Shown here in pieces: positions 7,532 through 15,083 of a stretch of 31,068 nt of DNA. The stretch covers positions 1 to 31,068 of IMG/VR virus record IMGVR_UViG_3300033553_000095. One strand, 5' to 3'. A program made the translations under genes and the position numbers. Under the pieces are notes generated by a model, which was not told where the DNA came from, did no database searches, and saw only the letters and a list, made by a program, of their open reading frames with translations. This DNA is from a virus. Each line of letters opens with the position of its first letter. Position 1 is the stretch's first letter.

Positions 7532-7891
7532 ATGTTTGACCGTATTCTAGACCTCGCAGATCCCTACATCGCAGAAGCTATCTTCACACTCCTGGTCACC
7601 TATTTCGGCTGGGCCTTCAAATCGATCTTCAAGACCAAACAGAGCCAGGAAAGTCTGCACTCTGCCCTGAACACCGGGGTCGATATGATCACGGATCTTC
7701 TGGCGCACAGTGCTTCAGCAGCCACTGGCAAGGTCGATGTGATCGCTGACCAGATGATCTCTGAAGTGGTAGATTACACGCGGCTGTCTGTGCCGGATGC
7801 GATCAAGCATTTGAAGCCCACCACAGTTCAGTTGCGCAAGATGGCCATCGCAAAGATCCGCGGTCGTCTGGCTGATCTCGGCAAGATCTAA
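7532..7891 (+). CDS. Putative holin or lysis-associated membrane protein
   Basis: 119 residues. One hydrophobic segment lies at about residues 13-31 (EAIFTLLVTYFGWAFKSIF), after a short acidic N-terminus. The remainder is an amphipathic helical cytoplasmic or periplasmic domain with a basic C-terminus (KIRGRLADLGKI). AAGGAA lies 8 bases before the ATG. Its place right after the endolysin gene, its size and its single membrane span suit a class III-type holin, which would let the signal-less endolysin out of the cytoplasm. One span and no recognised family make this only a candidate. Confidence 0.65.
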   Translation: MFDRILDLADPYIAEAIFTLLVTYFGWAFKSIFKTKQSQESLHSALNTGVDMITDLLAHSASAATGKVDVIADQMISEVVDYTRLSVPDAIKHLKPTTVQLRKMAIAKIRGRLADLGKI

Positions 7892-7933
7892 ACAAGTCCT
7901 TTCGAGCAGTAAAATATAACAAGAGGTCGGCCC

Positions 7934-8614
7934 ATGCGTTTTTCAGCACCTAATCCTGGATTGGTTCCACAGATCGATCCAAGAGTCGCGCAGTTGGCTC
8001 AGCGAGGCAGTTCGCTGATTGGGAACGCATGGTCCGGCCTTGAAGAAGACCAGGCAGCTCGTGATGCCCAAATCGCTCAGGCAGCCCAAAAGGGCTATGC
8101 GATGCACGACAAAATAAGCCGGATTGGCGCCGGAGATCTAAGCTTCGGTCAAGCAACTCCGGATGGCTTTGGCAGTAACGTCCCCCGTTCCCTGATCGGA
8201 ACGGAGAGTGGCGGCAACTGGAATGCCCAGAACAACGAGACAGGAGCCGGAGGAGCCAAGGGGCACTTCGGTATTTTGCAGTTCGGACAGGCCCGCCTTG
8301 AAGATGCAAAACGAGCCGGGGTTATCCCGAGCTCGATGACGCCACAGCAGTTCAAGCAGAACCAGCAAGCTCAGGTCGACGCTTCCAACTGGCACTTCAA
8401 TGACATCGACAGCCGCATCCAGAAGAACGGATATGACCGGATGGTTGGTCAGACCATCGGAGGTGTCCCCATTTCGATGAACGGCATGAGAGCCATGGCT
8501 CACCTTGGTGGTTTCGGCGGCCTGTCCAAATTCATTCAGACCGGGGGGTCCTACAACCCTTCGGATTCCTTCGGAACCTCACTGGCCGCTTACGGCAAAA
8601 CACACCGCTCATAA
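7934..8614 (+). CDS. Lytic-transglycosylase-like, probably virion-associated peptidoglycan hydrolase
   Basis: 226 residues. The first 80 residues are polar and helical. The catalytic-looking core is SLIGTESGGNWNAQN (residues 87-101), with Glu91 as the candidate general acid, then HFGILQF at 111-117. These are the Glu-Ser and (F/G)LxQ signatures of the lysozyme-fold transglycosylases. The C-terminus has an AHLGGFGGLSKFI segment and a YNPSDSFGTSLAAY segment, typical of phage murein hydrolases carried in virions. Encoded between the holin candidate and the portal, it may locally open the wall during DNA entry rather than serve lysis. AAGAGG lies 7 bases before the ATG. Confidence 0.8.
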   Translation: MRFSAPNPGLVPQIDPRVAQLAQRGSSLIGNAWSGLEEDQAARDAQIAQAAQKGYAMHDKISRIGAGDLSFGQATPDGFGSNVPRSLIGTESGGNWNAQNNETGAGGAKGHFGILQFGQARLEDAKRAGVIPSSMTPQQFKQNQQAQVDASNWHFNDIDSRIQKNGYDRMVGQTIGGVPISMNGMRAMAHLGGFGGLSKFIQTGGSYNPSDSFGTSLAAYGKTHRS

Positions 8615-8633
8615 CGGCTGAAAAGGTAACCCA

Positions 8634-10802
8634 ATGCAAAACGAGCCAACATACGAGTCCCGCGACAAAGACGTGAACGTCAAGATCACCGATTGGAAAA
8701 ACGAGCCCACTGTCCTGGATCTCCAGGATGATCTGAAGATCGCTCAGCCTTCCCATGACCTCCACGTCTCGAAGGTGAAGAAGTGGATGGAGCTGCGCAA
8801 TATCGAAGGCAGCACCAAACCCAAGACCGGAAAAAACCGATCGAAGGTTCAGCCCAAGCTGGTACGTCGTCAGAACGAGTGGCGGTATTCTGCGCTGTCG
8901 GAACCCTTCTTGTCGTCGGAAAAGCTCTATGACCTGGCTCCCGTTACCTGGGAAGACGAGAAGTCTGCACGCCAAAACGAACTGGTTCTGAACTGGCAGT
9001 TCCGCACCAAGATCGACAAGGTCAGCTTCATCGATCAACTGGTTCGTACGGATGTCGACGAAGGCACGGTCTATGTCCGGACCGGCTGGAACCGTGAAAC
9101 CGTCATGGAAGAGGTAGACGCCCCGGTCTGGGAATACACATTGGCTCAAGACCCGATGTATCTCCAGCAGCTGCAGATGGCGATGCAGACGATGATGAAG
9201 GATCCAAATGGATTCCTGAACCTGCCTGAAGAGATGCAGGAAGCAGCCACATACTCCGCCGAGAACGCCGTTCCTGTTCAGGCCCGGATCATCGGGACCG
9301 AGAAGGTCAAAGAAGAGAAAGTGGTGAAAAACCACCCCACAGCCACGATCATGGATTACGAGAATGTGTATCTTGATCCTGCGTGCGAAGATGACGTGGA
9401 TAAAGCCGGGTTCTGCATTCTCTCCTTCGAGACATCCCATGCCGAGCTGAAGAAGGATGGTCGATACAAAAATCTCGACAAAGTGTTGTGGTCAAGCAAC
9501 ACACCTCTGAACCAACCTGATCATGCCAGCCGTCTGGATGGGTCTGTGCAGTTCAAGGATGATCTGCGCAAACGTGTTGTGGCCTACGAATACTGGGGCT
9601 TCTACGACGTCTACAAGACAGGCGAACTGGTTCCCATCGTGGCTACCTGGATCGGCAATGTGATGATCCGGATGGAAGAGAATCCCTATCCTGACAAGAA
9701 GCTGCCTCTGGTCACCATTCCGTATATGCCTGTGCGCAAGTCGGTGAACGGTGAGCCTGATGCTGAACTGCTGGAAGAGAACCAGGCCATTCTGGGTGCT
9801 GTTACCCGTGGCATGATCGACCTAATGGGACGGGCTGCCAACGGTCAGACAGGTTTCCAGAAGGGCTTGCTCGATATTGTGAACCGTCGGAAGTTCGAAG
9901 GCGGGGACGACTATGAGTTCAATCCAAGCACCCACCCCAAAGGTGGCATGCACCAGCACACCTTCCCGGAGATTCCCAACTCTGCACTGACGATGTTGCA
10001 GCTCCAGAACCAGGAAGCAGAAGCCCTGTCCGGGGTCAAAGCCTTCTCTGGCGGCCTGTCCGGGGAAACTTACGGTGAAGTGGCTACCGGTATCCGCGGT
10101 ATGCTGGATGCCTCAAGCAAGCGTGAAATGTCGATCCTGCGCCGTCTGGCCTCGGGCATTGAAAAGATCGGCCGTAAGTTTGCGTCGATGAACGCAGTCT
10201 TTCTGTCCGACGAAGAGATCATCCGTGTCACCAACGACAAGGAAGGCTTCGTCAAAGTTCGCCGTGACGAGCTGGCCGGTGAGTTTGATCTGATCGTCGA
10301 TATCTCCACAGCTGAAATTGATGAAGCCAAGGCACAGGACCTGGCATTCATGCTGCAGACCATGGGCAACAACATGGACTTCGCCATGACGCAGATGATC
10401 CTGTCGGAGATTGCACGTCTCAAGCGGATGCCTGCTCTGGCCAAGATGATCAAAGACTTCCAGCCGCAGCCTGATCCACTGGATCAAAAACTCAAGGAAC
10501 TGGAGATCGCCAAACTGGAAGCAGAACTGGCCGAGATCCAGAGCAAGTCGATGCTCAATGAGGCCAGAGCTCGGAAAGAAGCATCTGATGCGGATCTTAA
10601 GGATCTGGACTTCCTGGAGACAGAGTCCGGAACCAAACATGCCCGTGATGTCGACAAGCTTGGTGCGCAGGCAAGTGCCAATCAGGACCTCGAAATCACC
10701 AAAGCAATCCTTGATCCGGAAGATCAGGGCAGCAAACTGAGCAATGTCGCTGGCGCTATCACACAGAAAGAGCTTTCAAAGCAATTGACGTCGGTAGAGT
10801 GA
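8634..10802 (+). CDS. Portal protein (N4 gp59-like)
   Basis: 722 residues, close to the size of the N4 portal. The N-terminal third is acidic with a WxxWxxxR-like helical layout (KVKKWMELRNIEG). The middle contains the wing/stem-type segments GEVATGIRGMLDASSKRE and LRRLASGIEKIGRKF, and the C-terminal 110 residues form a long charged helix (from about residue 615) that could line the barrel inside the capsid. Twelve copies would form the DNA entry and exit channel at one vertex, contacting the terminase during packaging and the adaptor afterwards. AAAAGG lies 7 bases before the ATG. It is the first gene of the head module. Two Cys are present (about residues 248 and 258). Confidence 0.92.
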   Translation: MQNEPTYESRDKDVNVKITDWKNEPTVLDLQDDLKIAQPSHDLHVSKVKKWMELRNIEGSTKPKTGKNRSKVQPKLVRRQNEWRYSALSEPFLSSEKLYDLAPVTWEDEKSARQNELVLNWQFRTKIDKVSFIDQLVRTDVDEGTVYVRTGWNRETVMEEVDAPVWEYTLAQDPMYLQQLQMAMQTMMKDPNGFLNLPEEMQEAATYSAENAVPVQARIIGTEKVKEEKVVKNHPTATIMDYENVYLDPACEDDVDKAGFCILSFETSHAELKKDGRYKNLDKVLWSSNTPLNQPDHASRLDGSVQFKDDLRKRVVAYEYWGFYDVYKTGELVPIVATWIGNVMIRMEENPYPDKKLPLVTIPYMPVRKSVNGEPDAELLEENQAILGAVTRGMIDLMGRAANGQTGFQKGLLDIVNRRKFEGGDDYEFNPSTHPKGGMHQHTFPEIPNSALTMLQLQNQEAEALSGVKAFSGGLSGETYGEVATGIRGMLDASSKREMSILRRLASGIEKIGRKFASMNAVFLSDEEIIRVTNDKEGFVKVRRDELAGEFDLIVDISTAEIDEAKAQDLAFMLQTMGNNMDFAMTQMILSEIARLKRMPALAKMIKDFQPQPDPLDQKLKELEIAKLEAELAEIQSKSMLNEARARKEASDADLKDLDFLETESGTKHARDVDKLGAQASANQDLEITKAILDPEDQGSKLSNVAGAITQKELSKQLTSVE

Positions 10803-10814
10803 GCGTAATAGTAT
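10785..10814 (+). promoter_or_regulatory. Candidate sigma70-type promoter before the gp58-like gene
   Basis: TTGACG at 10785-10790 (five of six consensus bases) is followed after 18 bases by TAGTAT at 10809-10814 (four of six). A start point at about 10821 would fall at the beginning of pentamer array C, so the transcript leader would be the array itself. N4 late genes are known to use the host sigma70 polymerase with a phage activator, which makes such a promoter plausible. One imperfect match in AT-richer sequence can also be chance. Confidence 0.35.
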
Positions 10815-10818
10815 AACT

Positions 10819-10843
10819 CACACCACACCACATCAAACCAACC
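10819..10843 (+). repeat. Pentamer repeat array C, upstream of the gp58-like gene
   Basis: Five consecutive 5-base units: CACAC twice, CACAT, CAAAC, then the degenerate CAACC. It ends 15 bases before the ATG at 10859 and just before the AAGGAA ribosome-binding site. It follows the candidate promoter at 10785-10814. Confidence 0.85.
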
Positions 10844-10858
10844 CGCAAGGAAATGATA

Positions 10859-11197
10859 ATGTCGAGCATCCAGGAAATCGAACTGTCCATCGAAGAGGCA
10901 AAGGAAAAGATCTCTCGTCGGGACGCTGCTCTGAAGTTGAGTGGCAATCGCGAGTTCAAGAAATTGATCCTTGACGGGTACTTCAAGGAAGAGGCTTCCC
11001 GCCTTGTGTCTTTGATGGGTGATCCCGCTGCCAAAGATTACCGGGACGATATTATCATGGATGCTCAAGCCATTTCGTCCTTCCAGCAATACATGCGCCT
11101 CATCGTACAGATGGGCAATATTGCGGAAGCCGAACTGAAGGCTCACCAGGAGATCCTGGACGACGAGCGTGCAATGGACGAAGAGGTAGACATCTAA
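10859..11197 (+). CDS. Small helical head-module protein (N4 gp58 position)
   Basis: 112 residues from the ATG at 10859, chosen because AAGGAA (10847-10852) then sits 6 bases upstream. An in-frame ATG at 10853 would leave no space after it. The protein is almost entirely charged and helical, with no membrane segment or motif. It lies between portal and scaffold-like protein, and its stop overlaps the scaffold start by one base. That is the position of N4 gp58. It may help prohead assembly or be a minor head protein, but I do not recognise a family. Confidence 0.75.
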   Translation: MSSIQEIELSIEEAKEKISRRDAALKLSGNREFKKLILDGYFKEEASRLVSLMGDPAAKDYRDDIIMDAQAISSFQQYMRLIVQMGNIAEAELKAHQEILDDERAMDEEVDI

Positions 11198-12471
11198 TGG
11201 TCGACGTCAACTTCGATACCATGTCCGACGAAGACTTCCTGAATTCGAGTGTCCCGGCACCGACGGACAAGGAAGACTATTCGCATCCGGAATCCACTGG
11301 CTCCACGCTGGAGGATCGTCTTGGTTCCCCAGTGGAAGAAGAAGCCCCCTCCTCCGCACCGGCGGAAGAGGACGAAGGCTCTTCCAAGGAAGAGAGTCAC
11401 ACCACACCAAAGCAAACCAAAGCAGAAGAAACCCCTGCTGTTGCTGAGGAAGGTGCCGAAGAAGAAGACGAGGATGATGCAAGCCAGTCCGAGCAGGACG
11501 ACGAAGCATTCTCTGGAGATGCCCCCAAGAAAAAAGACCCCGATCCGGCCGAGGCTGAGAGCGCCAAGTCGGAGGCGGCAGCCGAAGATGAAGGTGCGGC
11601 AGCCGACGGCAAGGACGGGGATAAAGCTCCTATCGATTACAAGCAGGAGTACGAAAAACTGTTGGCGCCGTTTAAAGCAAACGGTCGAGAGTTCAAAGTG
11701 AACTCCCCCGATGAGGCCGTGCGTCTCATGCAGATGGGCGCCAACTATACCAAGAAGATGCAGAGCCTGGCTCCCAATCTGAAGTTGATGAAGATGTTGG
11801 ATAACAACGATCTTCTGACCGAAGACCAGGTTTCCTACATGATTGATCTCGCGCAGAAGAAGCCGGACGCAATCCAGAAGCTTCTCCACGAGAGCAAGAT
11901 CGATCCCCTTGAGATCGATGCCTCCGAGCCCGGCAACTACCAAAAGGGCAATCACAGCGTCTCCGATGAAGAGATGGCATTCCACGACGTACTGGGAGAT
12001 GTAACACAGACTTCCGGCGGCAAGGAAACCGTCCAGCACATCGACAAGACCTGGGATCAAGCCAGCAAAGCTGCCGTGTTCAAAGAACCAACGATCCTGG
12101 CGATAATCAACCAGCAGCGTGAAAATGGTGTCTACGATACCATCACCGCGGAAATTGATCGCCAAAAGACTCTCGGGATCATCCCGAACAACACACCATT
12201 CCTCGAAGCTTACAAGCTGGCTGGCGACAAGTTGCAGTCCGAGAATGCCTTCGCTCCCAAGGAACCTGAGACTCCTCAGACTCCTGCGGACACCGAAGCT
12301 CCTCAAGTGATTGAAACCCGCACAGCCACACGGAAGCCAACCGTTGCGAATGGGGAAAAGGCAAAAGCAGCTTCGCCTGCCAAGTCTACCGCAAAAACCC
12401 CGCCACAGTCATTTAACCCGTTCGAAATGTCGGACGAGCAAATCATGGCGATCACATCTCCCCAGGGCTGA
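11197..12471 (+). CDS. Acidic scaffold-like head protein (N4 gp57 position)
   Basis: 424 residues, no Cys. Residues 20-145 are an extremely acidic, low-complexity stretch rich in Glu, Asp, Ala, Ser and Pro, surely disordered. A folded helical core follows (about 150-350), including ANGREFKVNSPDEAVRLMQM, a segment seen in many phage scaffold or head-assembly proteins. The C-terminal 70 residues are again disordered (Pro, Thr, Ala, Lys) and end in a short hydrophobic patch (FNPFEMSDEQIMAI) that could bind the capsid protein. Its place right before the major capsid protein fits a scaffold. Pentamer array H lies inside the acidic stretch and is read as S-HTTPKQTK-AEE (residues 67-76). Confidence 0.8.
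   Translation: MVDVNFDTMSDEDFLNSSVPAPTDKEDYSHPESTGSTLEDRLGSPVEEEAPSSAPAEEDEGSSKEESHTTPKQTKAEETPAVAEEGAEEEDEDDASQSEQDDEAFSGDAPKKKDPDPAEAESAKSEAAAEDEGAAADGKDGDKAPIDYKQEYEKLLAPFKANGREFKVNSPDEAVRLMQMGANYTKKMQSLAPNLKLMKMLDNNDLLTEDQVSYMIDLAQKKPDAIQKLLHESKIDPLEIDASEPGNYQKGNHSVSDEEMAFHDVLGDVTQTSGGKETVQHIDKTWDQASKAAVFKEPTILAIINQQRENGVYDTITAEIDRQKTLGIIPNNTPFLEAYKLAGDKLQSENAFAPKEPETPQTPADTEAPQVIETRTATRKPTVANGEKAKAASPAKSTAKTPPQSFNPFEMSDEQIMAITSPQG
11398..11422 (+). repeat. Pentamer repeat array H, inside the scaffold-like gene
   Basis: Five perfect units with no deviation: CACAC twice, CAAAG, CAAAC, CAAAG. It lies inside the reading frame of the scaffold-like protein, in the part encoding its acidic disordered region. 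No ribosome-binding site with a start codon in a useful frame follows, so it is not an obvious leader. It is as well preserved as the best intergenic copy. Confidence 0.8.
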
Positions 12472-12495
12472 TAAGCCCAAGCAAGGATAAGCACC

Positions 12496-13686
12496 GTGTT
12501 TAAGTATAACGACCCCGCCGGAGGCACGCCCTCCGCAATCGAAGGTGCTGGCTCCGCCCAGATGAACACCTACTTCTGGCAGCGAAAAGCGCTGATTGAA
12601 GCTCAGAAAGAAGCGTTCTTCACGCCCCTGGCCGACGTTGTCTCGATGCCCAAGCACTACGGCAAAGAGATCAAGGTCTATCACTACATCCCTCTGCTCG
12701 ATGACCGCAACGTCAACGATCAGGGTCTGGATGCTGCTGGTGCCACAATGGTCGATGGTAACCTCTATGGTTCCAGCCGTGATATTGGCGCCATCAACGG
12801 CAAACTGCCGACACTGACTGAGAACGGTGGCCGGGTGAACCGCGTTGGTTTCACACGTATCCAGCGCAGCGGTACGATCAGCAAGTTCGGTTTCTTCACC
12901 GAGTTTACCCAGGAATCCCTGGACTTCGACTCCGACGAAGAGCTCTACATGCACCTCAGCCGTGAGCTGGTCACCGGTGCGACACAACTGTCCGAAGCTG
13001 TCCTGCAGAGCGATCTGTTGGCTGGTGCTGGCGTTGTGGTCTACACCGGTGCTGCAACGTCGGACCTCACAGTGACCGGCGAAGGTGCCGATGTGTCTGT
13101 GGTCACGTACGAAGACCTGATGCGTCTGTCGGTTGTTCTGAACGACAACCGCACACCCAAGCAGACCAAGGTTATCAGTGGTTCGCGGATGATCGATACC
13201 AAGGTCATCTCTTCGGGCCGCGTGATGTATATCGGCTCCGAGCTGGAATCGATCATCAAAGGTATGACCGATCTGTTCGGTGACGCTGCCTTTATCCCAG
13301 TCAGCAAATACGCTGCTGGTGGTACGGTCATGAACGGTGAGATCGGTACTGTCGACGAGTTCCGTATCATCTCGGTCCCTGAGATGCTGCATTGGGCTGG
13401 TGCCGGTGGAGCTGTGACGAGCAACCCTGGCTACCGTGCCTCGGGCGGCAACTACGACATCTTCCCAATGCTGGTCGTTGGTGACCAGTCCTTCACAACC
13501 ATCGGCTTCCAGACCGGTGGCAAGATGATGAAGTTCAAAATCACCACCAAGATGCCTGGCAAAGAGACCGCGGATCGTACCGATCCTTACGGTGAGACAG
13601 GCTTCAGCTCGATCAAATGGTACTACGGCACCATGATCCTGCGTCCGGAACGTCTGGCCGTGATCAAGACAGTCGCCAAGGTCTAA
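12496..13686 (+). CDS. Major capsid protein (N4 gp56-like)
   Basis: 396 residues, close to N4 gp56, starting at a GTG with AAGGAT 7 bases upstream. The order is as expected for an HK97-fold shell protein of this family: a helical N-arm ([18 protein letters not shown]), an extended loop region with many Gly and Asp, a spine-helix-like stretch ([24 protein letters not shown], about residues 149-172), and a C-terminal P/A-type region with ISVPEMLHW and [15 protein letters not shown]. It has no Cys. Smooth codon use and a strong terminator right behind it fit very high expression. It would form the icosahedral shell. The identification rests on order, size and family resemblance. Confidence 0.92.
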   Translation: MFKYNDPAGGTPSAIEGAGSAQMNTYFWQRKALIEAQKEAFFTPLADVVSMPKHYGKEIKVYHYIPLLDDRNVNDQGLDAAGATMVDGNLYGSSRDIGAINGKLPTLTENGGRVNRVGFTRIQRSGTISKFGFFTEFTQESLDFDSDEELYMHLSRELVTGATQLSEAVLQSDLLAGAGVVVYTGAATSDLTVTGEGADVSVVTYEDLMRLSVVLNDNRTPKQTKVISGSRMIDTKVISSGRVMYIGSELESIIKGMTDLFGDAAFIPVSKYAAGGTVMNGEIGTVDEFRIISVPEMLHWAGAGGAVTSNPGYRASGGNYDIFPMLVVGDQSFTTIGFQTGGKMMKFKITTKMPGKETADRTDPYGETGFSSIKWYYGTMILRPERLAVIKTVAKV

Positions 13687-13701
13687 GACCTGACGACGAG
13701 A

Positions 13702-13727
13702 GGGAGGGGCTAAGGCTCCTCCCTTTT
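13702..13727 (+). terminator. Intrinsic terminator after the capsid gene
   Basis: A 9-base-pair stem (GGGAGGGGC at 13702-13710 with GCTCCTCCC at 13715-13723, one G-T pair) has a 4-base loop TAAG and is followed by TTTT at 13724-13727. It starts 16 bases after the capsid stop codon and ends 5 bases before pentamer array D. Confidence 0.85.
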
Positions 13728-13732
13728 CCACT

Positions 13733-13767
13733 CACACCAAACCACATCGCACCATAGCGAAACATCC
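13733..13767 (+). repeat. Pentamer repeat array D, after the capsid terminator
   Basis: Seven 5-base steps all beginning with C: CACAC, CAAAC and CACAT match the consensus, then CGCAC, CATAG, CGAAA and CATCC are decayed but in phase. It ends 13 bases before the ATG at 13781 and just before the GAGGAAA ribosome-binding site. Confidence 0.75.
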
Positions 13768-13780
13768 CCGAGGAAATCCC

Positions 13781-14434
13781 ATGTCTGACGCCGAAAACAC
13801 CACCCCTACCCTGTCGAATGGTCCCGATGCAGAAGCATCGAACGAGACTGAAGTGAGCACCACAACAGGTCTGACACCCGAGCAAGAGCTCGAACTGCTC
13901 AAGTCGAAAGCCGACAAGATGGGCGTGAAATACGGTCCCCGTATTGGCGTCGATACCCTGCGTAGCAAGATCAATGCTGAGCTGTCCGGGGAAAAGTCCG
14001 ACGAGAAGGACAACGATGAAAACGAGGGCGAAGCTCCTGCCCTGACCGCCAACGAGATCCTGGCGAAGAAGCGTGGCGACATGGTCAAGAAAGAGCTGCG
14101 TATGGTTCGTTGCCGTATCAGCAACCTGAACCCGCAAAAGAAAGACCTCGCAGGCGAGATCTTCTCGGTGACCAACAAGTACCTGGGCACAGTGAAGAAG
14201 TTCATCCCCTACGGTGAAGCCACGGACGAGGGCTACCATGTGCCTTACATACTGTTCCAACAGCTCAAGACCCGCAAGTTCCAGTCGATCCAGACCAAGA
14301 CCGTGAAAGGTCAGATCCAGGTCAAGCGTCGCTGGGTCCCCGAGTTCGCTCTGGAAGAGATGGATCCCCTGACCCAGAAAGAACTGGCATCGCTGGCCAA
14401 CAGCCAGGCAGCTGCCGGGGGTATGTCCGAATGA
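13781..14434 (+). CDS. Virion or DNA-associated protein with SAP/HeH-like helix (N4 gp55 position)
   Basis: 217 residues. The N-terminus is acidic and disordered. Residues 34-67 (LTPEQELELLKSKADKMGV, then GPRIGVDTLRSKI) have the spacing of a SAP/HeH/LEM-type helix-extension-helix module, which often binds nucleic acid. The second half (about 103-190) is a basic conserved-looking domain with MVKKELRMVRCRISNLNP and VTNKYLGTVKKFIPYG. It overlaps the next gene by 4 bases (ATGA). GAGGA lies 6 bases before the ATG. Its position corresponds to N4 gp55. A role in contacting packaged DNA is an inference from the SAP-like segment. Confidence 0.78.
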   Translation: MSDAENTTPTLSNGPDAEASNETEVSTTTGLTPEQELELLKSKADKMGVKYGPRIGVDTLRSKINAELSGEKSDEKDNDENEGEAPALTANEILAKKRGDMVKKELRMVRCRISNLNPQKKDLAGEIFSVTNKYLGTVKKFIPYGEATDEGYHVPYILFQQLKTRKFQSIQTKTVKGQIQVKRRWVPEFALEEMDPLTQKELASLANSQAAAGGMSE

Positions 14435-15033
14435 GCTTGCTGAAGAACAAGCTGACCCCTGATGACCTTCAGGCGATGGTTCTCCACAAAGAGTTCTTTC
14501 GCCCTGAAGGCAGCACCCTGACAGTGTGCGTCATTGAACTGAACAATGGCTGCACTCTCACGGGAACCAGCAACGTCATTGATCCTGCGAACTATGATCA
14601 GGATCTTGGCGAACAGGCGGCCTACTCCAACACGGTGAACCAGCTTTGGGAACGTGAAGGCTATGCTCTGAAACGGGACATGATCTCATTGGTGGAACGG
14701 GCTGCCCGTGCATCGCATATGGCCAACAAGCTTTATTGCGAAAGCCTTGGTGACACGTCCCAACTCAACTGGGATGCCGCTCCGGATTGGCAGAAGAACA
14801 GTGCCCGCATGGGTGTTCGGGCCATCATGGAGAACCCGGACATGACCCCAGAAGAGAGTCACCTATCCTGGCTCAGCCAGAAATGGGCAGACGGTTGGGT
14901 TTACGGCCCGGTGAAGGATCCGGAGACCAAGGAACACCCCTGCATGGTTTCATATTCCGAGCTGCCTGAAGATCAGCGCCGCAAGGGTGAGATCTTCGGC
15001 ACAATCGTACGCTCCGTGTTGGCCCCCGTTTAG
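14431..15033 (+). CDS. Phage Gp49/66-family domain fused to RyR-like domain (N4 gp54 position)
   Basis: 200 residues. Residues 20-90 (NNGCTLTGTSNVIDPANYD, then LWEREGYALKRDM) match the phage family named after N4 gp49 and Sf6 gene 66. The C-terminal half (about 130-195: SHLSWLSQKWADGWVYGPV, KEHPCMVSYSELPEDQRRK) has the GWxYGxxxD...HPxxxxYxxLxxxxR layout of RyR-type repeats found in many phage proteins. Both families are of unclear function. It is translationally coupled to the previous gene and sits among virion genes. Whether it is a virion part or a regulatory protein is open. The stop codon lies inside a strong hairpin. Confidence 0.8.
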   Translation: MSLLKNKLTPDDLQAMVLHKEFFRPEGSTLTVCVIELNNGCTLTGTSNVIDPANYDQDLGEQAAYSNTVNQLWEREGYALKRDMISLVERAARASHMANKLYCESLGDTSQLNWDAAPDWQKNSARMGVRAIMENPDMTPEESHLSWLSQKWADGWVYGPVKDPETKEHPCMVSYSELPEDQRRKGEIFGTIVRSVLAPV

Positions 15034-15042
15034 GGCCAGCAC
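15016..15042 (+). terminator. Strong hairpin overlapping a stop codon; possible terminator
   Basis: GTGTTGGCCC at 15016-15025 pairs with GGGCCAGCAC at 15033-15042 (10 base pairs, one G-T) around a 7-base loop that contains the first two bases of the TAG stop at 15031-15033. Only two T follow, so intrinsic termination would be weak. RNA processing or protection of the 3' end is equally possible. Array E begins 3 bases later. Confidence 0.5.
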
Positions 15043-15044
15043 TT

Positions 15045-15069
15045 CACACCAAAGACCACCACACCACAT
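15045..15069 (+). repeat. Pentamer repeat array E
   Basis: Five units in phase: CACAC, CAAAG, ACCAC (decayed), CACAC, CACAT. It ends 14 bases before the ATG at 15084 and just before AAGGG. It follows the hairpin at 15016-15042 directly. Confidence 0.85.
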
Positions 15070-15083
15070 AAGGGTTGAGCCAG

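Noticed and set aside
11249-11701. A very basic 150-codon frame overlapping the acidic part of the scaffold-like gene
   Set aside because: GA-rich codons for Glu and Asp read as Arg and Lys one frame over. This explains the composition fully.
12409-13731. A 440-codon open frame on the minus strand across the capsid gene
   Set aside because: It mirrors the major capsid gene and results from its biased codon use. It has no ribosome-binding site and no recognisable protein features, and all supported genes run on the plus strand.
15075-15083. TTG start for the 22-residue-repeat protein
   Set aside because: The ATG at 15084 is a better codon with suitable distance (9 bases) from AAGGG, whereas the TTG is directly adjacent to it.
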